Origin: Acetobacteraceae bacterium UBA6159
GTDB lineage: Bacteria > Pseudomonadota > Alphaproteobacteria > Acetobacterales > Acetobacteraceae
DNA: 64,000 nucleotides
Direction of reading: 5' to 3'
Assembly: GCA_002422345.1 (NCBI GenBank)
Contig: DIUL01000032.1
Span: 1 to 64,000 of the forward strand
Under the pieces are notes generated by a model, which saw nothing but the letters and a program-made list of their open reading frames with translations, was not told where the DNA came from and did no database searches. Position numbers and translations under genes: made by a program. This document shows positions 26,165 through 36,600 of this stretch, piece after piece (the first letter of the stretch is position 1; each line of letters opens with the position of its first letter).

Positions 26165-27322
26165 ATGACCAATCCTCTTATTCTGCCGCGCCGCACGGTC
26201 CTGACCGGGGCGGTCGCGTCGCTTGCCATGCCCGCGATCGTCAGCGCCCAGTCGAAGGAGCCGCTGAAGCTGGCCACCGCGATGCCGCTGACCGGCTCGC
26301 AGGCCGGCTATGGCGCCGACTTCGTGACCGGCATGCGGATGGCCGCGAAGGACGTGACGGACCAGGGTGGCATCGCCGGGCGTCCGGTGGAAATCCTCGC
26401 GCTCGACACGCAGGCCGACCCGCAGCTTGGCATCAACGCTGTCAACCGCTTCATCACGGTTGAGAAGCTGCCGATGTATTTCATCGCCTGGTCGGCGGTG
26501 GTGAAGGCGGTCGCCCCGATCTCCAACCGCGAGAAGGTGCTGGCCATCAACACCGGCGCGAACGCGCCGGAAATCGCTCGCCTGGGCGACTATGTCTATA
26601 CAGCCTTCCCGCTGGCGGACATCGATATAACCAAGCTCGCCAACTACACCGTCAAGACGCTGGGCAAGAAGCGCGCGGCGGTCCTGTACATCAACAATGA
26701 AACCGGCATCGACGCGGCCAAGATCTACCGCGACACCTTCACCGCCGCCGGCGGCCAGGTCGTGGCGTTCGAGGCGTATGACCCGAAGGCCACCGAATTC
26801 ACCGGCATGCTGCTGAAGACCCGCGCGTCCAACCCCGACATGGTCCACATCCATGGCCTGCTTGCCGATACGCCGCAGGTGATCGCGCAGATGCGCCAGC
26901 TTGGGATGCAGCAGCGCGTCTCCACCTACTCGGTCGCCTACAACCCGAAGGTGCTGGAACAGCTTGGCGCCGCGGCGGAAGGTCTGATCGTGACCTCGCT
27001 GGCCCCCGGCGTCGATGAAAACCCGAAGGTCGCGCCGTTCATCGAGCGGTGGAAGAAGGAGATCGGGCGCGCGCCGAACGGCCTGCCCTATATCCAGTAC
27101 CAGTACGACATGGTGATCCTCGCGAAGGCCATGTACGAATATCTGGCGACGAAGAACCTGCCGGCGACCGGCGAATCCCTGCGGGAAGCGCTGACGACGG
27201 TGAAAAGCTTCGACCTGCCGATGACCGGCATGACCATCATCGACGGGCACACGGTCAACAAGCCGGTGTACCTGCTGACCGTGGAAAAGGGCGCCTTCAA
27301 GCCGCTCGTGACCCTGACCTGA
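26165..27322 (+). CDS. Liv-type ABC transporter substrate-binding protein (system 1)
   Basis: A 385-aa periplasmic binding protein of the branched-chain amino acid/amide family. The N-terminus carries a twin-arginine-like signal (PRRTVLTGAVASLAMPAIVS, cleavage near SAQ), so Tat export is possible. The mature start LKLATAMPLTGSQAGYGADF is typical of type I periplasmic-binding folds. It is the first gene of a five-gene importer running to 30576. The ligand could be an amino acid, an amide or an aromatic acid. Confidence 0.92.
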   Translation: MTNPLILPRRTVLTGAVASLAMPAIVSAQSKEPLKLATAMPLTGSQAGYGADFVTGMRMAAKDVTDQGGIAGRPVEILALDTQADPQLGINAVNRFITVEKLPMYFIAWSAVVKAVAPISNREKVLAINTGANAPEIARLGDYVYTAFPLADIDITKLANYTVKTLGKKRAAVLYINNETGIDAAKIYRDTFTAAGGQVVAFEAYDPKATEFTGMLLKTRASNPDMVHIHGLLADTPQVIAQMRQLGMQQRVSTYSVAYNPKVLEQLGAAAEGLIVTSLAPGVDENPKVAPFIERWKKEIGRAPNGLPYIQYQYDMVILAKAMYEYLATKNLPATGESLREALTTVKSFDLPMTGMTIIDGHTVNKPVYLLTVEKGAFKPLVTLT

Positions 27323-27332
27323 GCCATCCGCC

Positions 27333-28241
27333 ATGTTTGAACCTGTCATCCTGGTCCAGATTCTCTGGACCGGGATCGCTACCTCATCGAAATACGTCCT
27401 GCTCACTGTCGGCTTTTCGCTGGCATTGAAGGTGACCGGCCTGTGGAATTTCGCCCAGGCCGGCTTCATGACGATCGCGTTCTACACGATGTTCGCGGCG
27501 CTGAACTGGTTCGACATGCCGCTGGTCGTCGCCGTGCTGCTGGCGGTTGCGACCACGGTCGCCGCCTCGCTCGCGACCGAGAAATGGGGCCTCGATGTCC
27601 TGCGGGAACGACAATCGGGCAGCCTGACCTTCTTCATCTTCACGCTGATCCTGGCCGAGTTCATCTTCTACGTCACCCAGTTGATCTTCGGGACCGAGCC
27701 GCAGACCCTGTTCAAGACCATCCTGTCCCCGGTGCAGATCATCGGCGGCGTGGCGGTCAGCCAGTGGGACCTCATCGCGACCTCTATGATGGTGTCGGGC
27801 TTGGTGCTGCTGTGGCTGTTCATGAGCTTCACGAAGGAAGGCCGCTTCCTGACCGCTGTGTCGGACAACGCCAAGCTGGCGGAGCTTTACGGCATCAGCG
27901 CCAAGCGGTCCTTCCGGGTGGCGGCGGTGATCTCGGCCTTGTTCCTGGTGGCGTCGATGTACCTGGTCGGCTCGCATGGCGGCGTCGTGCCGAATACCCC
28001 GATCGAGCTGATCCTGGCCGCTGTCATCGCCACGCTGCTGGGCGGCATCGGGCGGGTCTTCGCGGCGGCCGCGGCCTCGATCTTTCTGGCGCTGCTGCAA
28101 AGCTTCAGCATCCTGTTCATCGACTCGCGCTGGCAGAACCTGCTGCTGTACGGCTTCCTGTTCGCCACCATCCTGCTGTTCCCCCGCGGTGTGCGCCTGC
28201 CGCGCCTGCGCCGGATCAAGCCGGCCATGGCAACGCGGTAA
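27333..28241 (+). CDS. Branched-chain amino acid-type ABC transporter permease LivH (system 1)
   Basis: A 302-aa inner-membrane permease with about eight hydrophobic segments. LivH features are GLWNFAQAGFMTIAFYTMF near the start and the cytoplasmic coupling region around SDNAKLAELYGISAKR, followed by VIATLLGGIGRVFAA. It begins 10 bp after the binding-protein stop and is 12 bp from livM. Confidence 0.92.
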   Translation: MFEPVILVQILWTGIATSSKYVLLTVGFSLALKVTGLWNFAQAGFMTIAFYTMFAALNWFDMPLVVAVLLAVATTVAASLATEKWGLDVLRERQSGSLTFFIFTLILAEFIFYVTQLIFGTEPQTLFKTILSPVQIIGGVAVSQWDLIATSMMVSGLVLLWLFMSFTKEGRFLTAVSDNAKLAELYGISAKRSFRVAAVISALFLVASMYLVGSHGGVVPNTPIELILAAVIATLLGGIGRVFAAAAASIFLALLQSFSILFIDSRWQNLLLYGFLFATILLFPRGVRLPRLRRIKPAMATR

Positions 28242-28253
28242 GGGGGAACCGAC

Positions 28254-29132
28254 ATGGAATATCTTGCGACCGTCCTGGTTCTCATCTCGATCTACGTGGT
28301 GCTGGCGGCGAGCTATAACCTGGTCATCGGCTATGGTGGCCTGGCGACCGTGGCGCATCCGATCTTCTTCGCGATCGGTGCCTATACGACCGGCATGCTG
28401 GCCGTGCATGTCGGCACGCCGCCGCTGCTGAATGTTCTGGCGGGGATGCTGGCGGCGATGGTGGCGTCGATCGCTCTGGCGGCTTCGTCCCTACGCGTGT
28501 CGGGCGACTACCTGCTCATCGCCAGCCTCGGCTTTCAGCTCGGCCTGCTCCAGCTGATCCGCAACCTGGACATCACGGGCGGCCCGGGCGGGCTGACCGC
28601 GATCCCCAGCACGATCACAGGGGCCGCGCGCACCCCGACCTTCCTGGCGATCGCCGTGGCCCTGGCGGTGGCGACGGTCTTCGCGATCCGCGCCATCGTG
28701 CGCGGCCCGTATGGACGCGCCATCACGGCGATGCGGGATGAGGAACTGGCGTTCACCGCGCTGGGCCGGCACGCGATGTCGATGAAGATCGTGATCTTCG
28801 CGATCGGCTGCGGGATCGCTGGTATCGCGGGTGGCGTCTATGCCTACTACTTCCAGTACATCAGCCCCGACCAGTTCGAGATCCTGCAATCCGCCCAGAT
28901 CCTGACCATGGTCGTGCTGGGCGGCATGGCGACCGTCTATGGCCCCGTCCTGGGCGCGCTGCTGCTGCTGGCGATCCCGCAGGCCATCACCTTCCTGCAA
29001 CTTCCGCCATCCGTGATGGCGCCGATGCAGGGCATCCTGTTCACCTCCCTGGTTCTGGTCTTCCTGTTCCTGCGTCCGGCGGGGATCCTGGGCGCCAGCG
29101 AAACCAAGGTTCGCAAGGGGACGGCGGCATGA
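28254..29132 (+). CDS. Branched-chain amino acid-type ABC transporter permease LivM (system 1)
   Basis: A 292-aa permease. LivM features are the start SYNLVIGYGGLATVAHPIFF, the conserved GGPGGLTAIP loop, the coupling region AITAMRDEELAFTALGRH and MVVLGGMATVYGPVLGALLL. Its stop overlaps the next ATPase start by four bases (ATGA), so the genes are translationally coupled. Confidence 0.92.
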   Translation: MEYLATVLVLISIYVVLAASYNLVIGYGGLATVAHPIFFAIGAYTTGMLAVHVGTPPLLNVLAGMLAAMVASIALAASSLRVSGDYLLIASLGFQLGLLQLIRNLDITGGPGGLTAIPSTITGAARTPTFLAIAVALAVATVFAIRAIVRGPYGRAITAMRDEELAFTALGRHAMSMKIVIFAIGCGIAGIAGGVYAYYFQYISPDQFEILQSAQILTMVVLGGMATVYGPVLGALLLLAIPQAITFLQLPPSVMAPMQGILFTSLVLVFLFLRPAGILGASETKVRKGTAA

Positions 29133-29887
29133 CCCAGGTCCTGCGCACCGAGAACCTGCAGAAGCGGTTCGGCGGCATCGTTGTCTCGGACAACGTCAAC
29201 CTGACGATCGACCGGGGGGAAATCCTTGGCCTGATCGGTCCCAACGGCGCGGGCAAGACGTCGCTGTTCAACCTGATCTCGGGCGTGCTCCGTCCGGACT
29301 CGGGCCGTATCTTCCTGAATGGGGAGGCGATCGACAGCGCGCCGCTCTACAAACGCGCCCGCATGGGCATCGCACGGACCTGGCAGAACATGCTGCTGTT
29401 CCGCACGATGTCGGTAATGGACAATTTGCTGATCGCGCCGCGGGAATACGGCGGTGAGTCGATCATGCGGGTCGCCCTGGGCCGCGGCCGCCTGCGGGCG
29501 GAGGAGCGCGCGGCGCGGGAAAGTGCGATGATCATCCTGGAACGGATGGCCCTGGCCCATACGGCCGACAGCATGGTCACCGACCTGCCGTTCGGCCAGC
29601 AGAAGCTGATCGGCCTGGCGCGCACGCTGATGAACGACGGACCTTTGCTGCTGCTCGATGAGCCGATGGCCGGCGTCGAAGGCGCCGCGTACGAGACCAT
29701 GCAGACGATCGTGCGCGAGGAAGCGGCGGCCGGACGCGCGGTCTGCGTCGTGGAGCACAATGTCTCCTTCATCCGGGATTTGTGTTCCCGCGGGGTGTTC
29801 ATGGCCAACGGCAAGATTTTGCAGGACGGCACCGTGGAGGAGCTGATCTCCAGCAAGGCGCTCACTGAACTCTATTTCGGGGTCTGA
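29129..29887 (+). CDS. ABC transporter ATP-binding protein LivG (system 1)
   Basis: A 252-aa ATPase with intact Walker A GPNGAGKTS, LivG-type SRARTWQN-like region RMGIARTWQNMLLFR, signature LPFGQQKL (weak LSGGQ-type), Walker B LLLLDEPMAGV and switch His in VVEHNVSF. Its unusual signature is common in LivG. It forms the nucleotide-binding pair with the next gene. Confidence 0.93.
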   Translation: MTQVLRTENLQKRFGGIVVSDNVNLTIDRGEILGLIGPNGAGKTSLFNLISGVLRPDSGRIFLNGEAIDSAPLYKRARMGIARTWQNMLLFRTMSVMDNLLIAPREYGGESIMRVALGRGRLRAEERAARESAMIILERMALAHTADSMVTDLPFGQQKLIGLARTLMNDGPLLLLDEPMAGVEGAAYETMQTIVREEAAAGRAVCVVEHNVSFIRDLCSRGVFMANGKILQDGTVEELISSKALTELYFGV

Positions 29888-29892
29888 CAGCG

Positions 29893-30576
29893 GTGTTGCG
29901 GTATTCCAATATTTCCGCCGGCTATGGCGGTGTGCCCGTGCTGCGCGATATCAGCTTCGAGGTCGCCGCCGGGGAAGCCGTCGCGATTTTCGGGCACAAT
30001 GGCGCGGGCAAGACGACGCTGATGCGCTGCGCGGTGGGCGATATCTCCGAGGTTTCGGGCACGGTTTCCTATCGCGATCATCAGATCGTTCCGGGCCAGG
30101 TGTACCTGAACGTGCGCCAGGGCATCGGTTTCGTGCCGCAGGGGCACAACGTGTTCCGTGAGCTGACGGTGCGGCAGAACCTCTCGATTTCAGGCCTGAA
30201 CCACCCGGAGGCCAAGATCGAGGACATCTATAAGATGTTCCCGATCCTGCAGGAGCGTGGGCCGCAGTTGGCCGGCTCGCTCTCGGGCGGGCAGCAGCAG
30301 ATCCTGGCGCTGGGGATGGCGCTGATGACGAAGCCGTCGATCCTGCTGCTGGATGAGCCTTCGACGGGCCTCGCGCCCGTCATCGTGCGGGATGTGATGA
30401 ACAGCCTGGCGACGATCAACCGGGAGTCCGGTACGACCGTCGTGGTGGTAGAGCAGAACATCCCTGCTACACTCAAGGTTGTAAGCCGAGCGATTGTGTT
30501 GAAGTCGGGACGGGTGGTTTTTGATGGTCCTAGTAGGGATCTTGAAAACAAGGACGAACTCTGGGGCCTGTTTTAG
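29893..30576 (+). CDS. ABC transporter ATP-binding protein LivF (system 1)
   Basis: A 227-aa ATPase starting at GTG 29893, six bases after livG. Motifs are Walker A GHNGAGKTT with the lysine present, signature LSGGQQQI, Walker B ILLLDEPSTGLAP, and VVVEQNIPATLK with Q in place of the switch His, as is normal for LivF. It is the last gene of the first liv operon and lies only 26 bp from the convergent giant gene. Confidence 0.93.
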   Translation: MLRYSNISAGYGGVPVLRDISFEVAAGEAVAIFGHNGAGKTTLMRCAVGDISEVSGTVSYRDHQIVPGQVYLNVRQGIGFVPQGHNVFRELTVRQNLSISGLNHPEAKIEDIYKMFPILQERGPQLAGSLSGGQQQILALGMALMTKPSILLLDEPSTGLAPVIVRDVMNSLATINRESGTTVVVVEQNIPATLKVVSRAIVLKSGRVVFDGPSRDLENKDELWGLF

Positions 30577-30602
30577 GCGAGGGGAGGGGGCTCCCCGCCC
30601 CC
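30577..30602. terminator. GC-rich hairpin between livF (system 1) and the giant gene
   Basis: The 26-bp convergent gap is a G-run followed by a C-run (GGGGAGGGGG then CTCCCCGCCCC) that can fold into a tight stem. It is the only space for a bidirectional terminator. Confidence 0.4.
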
Positions 30603-33600
30603 TCACAACACGAAGTTCGTCCCCGTCAGCGTATGCGACCCGGTCAGTTGCAGCGCGAAGTCCGCCCCTAGACCCGCATTCACATTCCCTGAAATCACCG
30701 TCATCCCGCCAACGACCTCGGCCCGCACCTGACCCGCGGCAGAGAACGCCGCCGATCCGATGAACGTGAACGCCTGGTTCCCGCCCACACCGGTGTTCGC
30801 ATCCAGCGCCGCCAGCCCGATCAGGTCCCCGGCCAGCGCCGAATAGTCCCCAACCGTGTCCCGGCCCGCCGGATCGACCGTCGAGTCCGACAGCGCCAGC
30901 AGCGCGAACACATCCGCGCCCACGCCGCCGAACACCATGTCCGCCCCGCCGCCGCCGGCGATCGTGTCGTCGCCGATCCCGCCGAAGATCGTATTGGCGA
31001 ACTCGTTGCCTGTCATCGCCACGCCCGGAGCACCCGTGTTGGCAATCAGGAACTCGATCTCCGAGGCATTCGGCAGCGTGTAGCCGACGCTTGCATAGAC
31101 AGTGTCGAAGCCCTCTCCAACCGCCTCGGTCACCACGTCGGCGGCGTTGTCGACCAGGTAGATGTCGTTGCCGCCGCCGCCAACCGACAGGTCCGGACCG
31201 GCGGCGAACAGCACGTCGGCGTTGGCGGTGCCCATGACGATCGTGGATACGCTGGATGCCGCGGAGGCGTTCCCCGCGAGGTCGGTTGCCTTCGCCGTCA
31301 GCGCATGGCTGCCGGCACCGAGGGCGACCGGGATGGACCAGGCGCCGAGGCCGTCGGACGTCGTGGACCCGATCTGCGTCGCGCCGTCGAACAGCAGGAT
31401 GGGCGTGCTGGCCTCGGTCGTGCCAGAGACCGCGGTGGTGCTGACCTTGCTCACCACGGGGGCCGCGGGGGTGGTGGTATCAACCGTGACGGTCAGTGTG
31501 GCGGACAAGGCACTGACATTGCCCGCGATATCCGTCTGGCGTGCGCGAAGGACATGGTTGCCGTCGGCCAGGGCGGATGTCTTGATGAGCCAGTTGCCGC
31601 TGGCGTTGACCTTCGCCGAGCCAACCACCACCGCGCCGCGCAGCAGGGTGACGGTCGCACCCACCTCTCCCTTGCCGAGGATGTTCGGCGTCGTAACGTT
31701 CGTGATGTTGTCGGTGTTGGATGCTCCGCTGTCCGACGTCGCCTGCATGTCCACGCCGGTCGGCGCGGCGGCAATGGTATCGATTGTCACTGCCACGGAG
31801 GCCGACGCCACGCTGACATTGCCCGCCTTGTCGGTGGCTTTGGCGGTGATGGTGTGCGCGCCGGCGGTCAGGACGGTGCTGGTGATCGACCACGTCCCGG
31901 TGCCGTTGGCCGTCGCGCTGCCCACCTGTGTTGCGCCATCGAACAGGGTGACGGTGCTGCCGATCTCGGCCTTGCCGGTGAAGGTCGGTGTCGTGACCTT
32001 CGTGATATTGTCGGTGGTGGAAATGCCCGTGTCCGAGGCCACGATCATGTCCACGGCGGTCGGCGCGACAGGTGCTGTGGTGTCGATGGTCACCGACAGG
32101 CTGGAGGACTTCGCGCTGACATTGCCGGCCAGGTCGGTCACGATCACGGTGATGACATGCGTGCCCTGCGCCAGGGCGCTTGTCGTGATGGTCCAGTTCC
32201 CGGCGCCGGTCGCCGTCCCGGCACCAACCTGCTTCGCCCCGGCAAACAGCGTGACCGACGCATTGGCCTCCGCCTTGCCGGAGAAAGTCGGGGTGCTGTC
32301 ATTCGTAATGTCATCACTCGACGACACGCCGCTGTCCGAGGCGACGTTCATCGTCGGCGCCGACGGCGTGGATGGCACGACACTGTCGATCGTTACCGAA
32401 AGCACGGTCGAGGACGTGCCAACGTTTCCGGCGATGTCGGTCGCAAAGGCGGTGATCGAGTGCGTTCCCTCGCTGATCACCCCCGACGACGTGATCGACC
32501 AGTTGCCGTCGATGTCCGCGATCCCTGTTCCGATATGGCCATTGATCGAGGAAACCAGCGTCACCGTGGACTTCGCCTCCGCCTTGCCGACAAAGGACGG
32601 CGCGGTGGTCTTGGTGACGTTGTCCTTGTTGGATGCACCGGTATCGGACCCGACCACCATGTCCGGCGTGCTCGCCGCCGTCGGCGCGGTCGTATCGATC
32701 GTGACGCTCAACGCGCCCGAGGCAGGACCGATATTGCCCGCCTGGTCCGTCGCCTTCGCGGTGATGGAGTGACCGCCATTGGCAAGCACCTTGGTGCTGG
32801 CGATCGACCAGTTGCCCGCGACATCGGCCTTCCCGCTGCCGATATTCGTCGCGCCATCGAACAGGCTGACCGTGGCGTTCGCCTCGGACTTGCCCGTGAA
32901 GGTCGGCAACGTGTTGTTCGTCCGGTTGTCCGTGTTGGATGCGCCGGTGTCGGCGAACGCCGCCAGATCGGGGACGGTGGGCGCGGCGGGCGGTGTCGAG
33001 TCAACCTCGTCATTTGTCGTGCCCAGCACATAGGACATGCCAAACCCGGCACCCACCGTGTTGCCGATCAGCGTATAGTTGATCGCAACCGTCAGGTCCG
33101 CGTCCTGCGCCACATCGCCCAGGTTGATCGTGTTGTTGTCGAAGAAGGTCTGCGCCGAAGCCAGCCCCGCGGCGTTGAACGCCTTGGTGAAGACCGACCC
33201 GCCCTCGATCGTCACGTTGAACGTCAGGCTGGAGAAACCGGTGCCGAGGCTCTGGAAGTCCAGCAGTCCGACGACCAGGTTGCCCGACAAGGTTGTCGTG
33301 TCCACCGACCAGGTGACGGTGCTCTTGTAGGTCCGGTTGCCGACCGCGTCGGTGGCATAGTTCGCGCCCTGGATGCCCGTCGCGAACACCGTCGCCAGCG
33401 GTGTATTGAACACCGCCGCCACATTCGCATTGGTCGACAGAACCGACGCTATGAACCCCGCGTTCGGCAGAGCCGTTGCGTTTGAAAACGAATTGGTCGA
33501 GCTGCCCTCGAAGCCAAAGATCGCGTCGGTGGCATTGGCCTGGCCGACGGACCGCGCCACGCTGCCAACCTGGGAGGTAGCAACCGAGGAGACAGTCGTT

Positions 33601-36600
33601 ACCAGTCCGGCTGTCTTCGTGGTCGCGGTCGCCTCGGCTTCTCCAAGCCGGCCCGACGCGCGGGCAATGGCCGTGGCGCGCTGCCCGTTGGCTGTCGTCG
33701 CCAAGGCCGTGGCGTTCGCCGTTCCCCCCACCGCGCCCGCGCCGCCATAGGCACCGGCGAAGGAGGCGGCAAAGGTGTACCCGGATGCCTTGGTCGCGAT
33801 CGCCGAGGCGTTGGAAATCGCGTTGCCGCCATTCCCGTCCAGGATGCCGCCAACGTAGCCGCTCCGTCCGCCGAACGCATAGGCGTGGGCCGTGACGGGG
33901 TTCTCGCCGGTCAAGGTGACCGAGGACGTCGCCGCGCCGCCCTTGCCGGCTCCCCCGCTGCTGGCATTGCCGCCCGCACCGCCCGTCGCCTCGCCGCGGG
34001 CAAAGTTCGTGGCGGCATCGATCACGTTCGCCGTCTTGTCATTGAAGGTGAGGGTCGAGGTGGCCGAACCGCCGCCTCCGCCCACGCCACCGCTGCCGCC
34101 CGCTCCTCCGACCGCCGATTGCCGCAGATCGAGCGACCCGCCCGTCGTCGCGCCCGACACCGCGTTGATGATGCTGCTCGCCGCCCCCGTGCCGCCACTC
34201 GCGCCGTTGGTCCCGCCGCCGCCGGTGCCGCCGGTTTCCGTGACCTTGGCGTATACGGAATGGCCGGAGGCATGCGCCTTGGACCCGCTCGCGATGCCAC
34301 CAGCACCACCGGTCTTGGCGGCCCCGCGTCCATAGCCGCCGTTGCCGCCTGTCGCGGCCGAGCGTGCGGAGGCGACATGGGTGGCCGAGGTGGTGGTCGC
34401 GGTCGATTCCGCCTGGGCCGTCGCACCCACGAACCCGTTCGCCACGCCGCCAAAGACAATACCGCCGCCATGGCCGCCGCGGGCCGTGGCACTGGCGCTG
34501 ACGGTGCCCGAACCCGTCATGTCGGCGGAGGCGGTCGCGATCCCGCCCTTTCCACCCGCCGTCTGCCCGGCGCCCCCCGTGCCGCCATAGGCTCGGCTGT
34601 TGCCCTGCAGGTTTCCGGATTCGACCACATTCGATGCAACATCGTCGAACGTCAGCGAAGACGAACCGGCACCGCCGGCGCCGCCGGCCGCGGCCGAACT
34701 GTAGCCGCCACCGCCGCCAGTGGCGTATTGGTGCAGCCGCAGGTAATCGCCGCCAGACGAGCCGGACACGGCGTTCGTGAGCGTGCTTGCCGCACCCGCG
34801 CCACCCGCCGCGCCGCTGCTCCCGGAGCCACCCACGCCGCCGTTCTGCGTGGCCGTGGCGACACCGTAGAAGCCGATGACCGCCGCGCTTGTCGCGCTGG
34901 CGACTCCGCCGGCCCCGCCGACCTTCCCGGCGCCATAGGCGGTGCCGCCGGTGCCGCCATAGGTGCGCGCATGCGCGAAGGCACCCTGGGTCGTGGACTT
35001 CGTGCTGGCATTCGCGGTGGCCGATGCCCCGCCGCCGATCGCGCCGGAACCGAGCTTGCTTGACCGGATATCACCGCCGCGGCCTCCGAGAGCCCGGGCA
35101 TAGGCACTGACGAACTTGCTGCCGCTCGCCACCACCGTGGCCAGCGCGGCGCCACCCTTCGAGACGGTCGCGCCGGCGCCGGCTTCACCGCCGGACGCAT
35201 AGGCGCGGGCGGTCAGGTTGCCCGCCGCCGTCGCGTTCAACGTGTCATTGATGGTCAGCCCGGAGGTCGCGTCACCGGCCAGGCCGCCCGCCGCATCGGT
35301 CGAATCACCGCCATTGCCGCCGGTCACGCGCTGATTGAGCACGAATTTGCCACCCGAGGTCGCGCCGCCGACCGCATCGGTCAGGCTGCTGGACGCGCCG
35401 GCCCCGCCACTCGCGCCGTTGCCGCCAAAGCCGCCCTGGCCGCCGCGTTGCACGGCGGTCGCGTAGGCATGCAGGCCGGTCGCGGTCGCGGTCACGCCCG
35501 TCGCGACGCCACCCGCGCCGCCCTTCTTGCCGGCGCCGTAACCATTCCCGCCGGTGCCGCCAGCCGAGAAGGCATAAGCCGACGCCGTCGCCTTTGTGGA
35601 CAGGGCGTTCGAGGTGCTGGTGGCACCGCCACCCGCGCCGCCATTCCCGCCGTCAGCGCTGTAACCACCGGCGCCGCCCTGCGCGTAGGCATTCGCGACC
35701 GTCGCGTTCGCCGCCGTCATGACGGACGACGCCGTGGCCGCGCCGCCATTCTTGGCGATCTGCCCGCGCCCGCCTCGGCCTCCCACGGCGCGGCTGAAGC
35801 CGGACAGGGAGGATGCGTCGACGGCGTTCTTCGCGATGTCGTTGAAGGTCAGGGCGGACGATGCGGCCCCCGCCGTACCGCCGGCTCCGGTGGTCCCGGA
35901 GCCTCCGTGACCCGCGAGGGCGTATTGCCGCAGGGTCAGGGTGCCGCCGGTTGTCGCTCCACTCGCGGCGTTGGTCAGCGTGGATGCGCTACCCGCGCCG
36001 CCCGTCGCTCCATTCGCACCGAGGCCGCCGGAACCGCCGGTCTGGCTGACCGAGACATAGGCCGATGCCCCGCTCGCGAATGCGGTGGACTTGCTGGCGA
36101 CCCCACCGGCGCCAGCGACGTTGCCGGCCCCGCGTGCCGTTCCGCCAACGCCACCCCGGGCATCCGTGCGGGCGACCGCGCTGGCACTCGCGGACGATGT
36201 CGTGGCCGAAGACGTCGCCTGCGCCGTCCCACCGGCCACGCCGTTGCCCGTCAGGCTGTAGCCGATCCCGCCGCCGGCACCCCCATAGGCTCGGCTGTTC
36301 GCCAGGATATAGCCGGAGCCGGTCAACAGCGTGCTCGACGCCGCGGTACCGGCGGCCCCACCGGCCGCGCCGTACCCCGCCGCCCCACCGGATGCGATCA
36401 CCCGGCCGATGAAGCTGGCAGCTTCGATCACATTCGTTGCGACATCATTGAATGTCAGGGATGACACGGCATCGCCGCCATCCCCCCCTTTGGCAACGGT
36501 CGAGGTGCCGCCCGCGCCACCGGTCGCGTACTGCGACAGGCGCAGCGTTGCGCCCTTGGCATTGCCGGTCACGACGTTGGTCATCGTGCTGTCCGCGCCC

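Noticed and set aside
31162..36464. Long plus-strand open frames (up to 726 aa) across giant gene A
   Set aside because: They are antisense shadows of a GC-rich repetitive gene. They lack family features and their sequence is Arg/Pro/Gly-biased.
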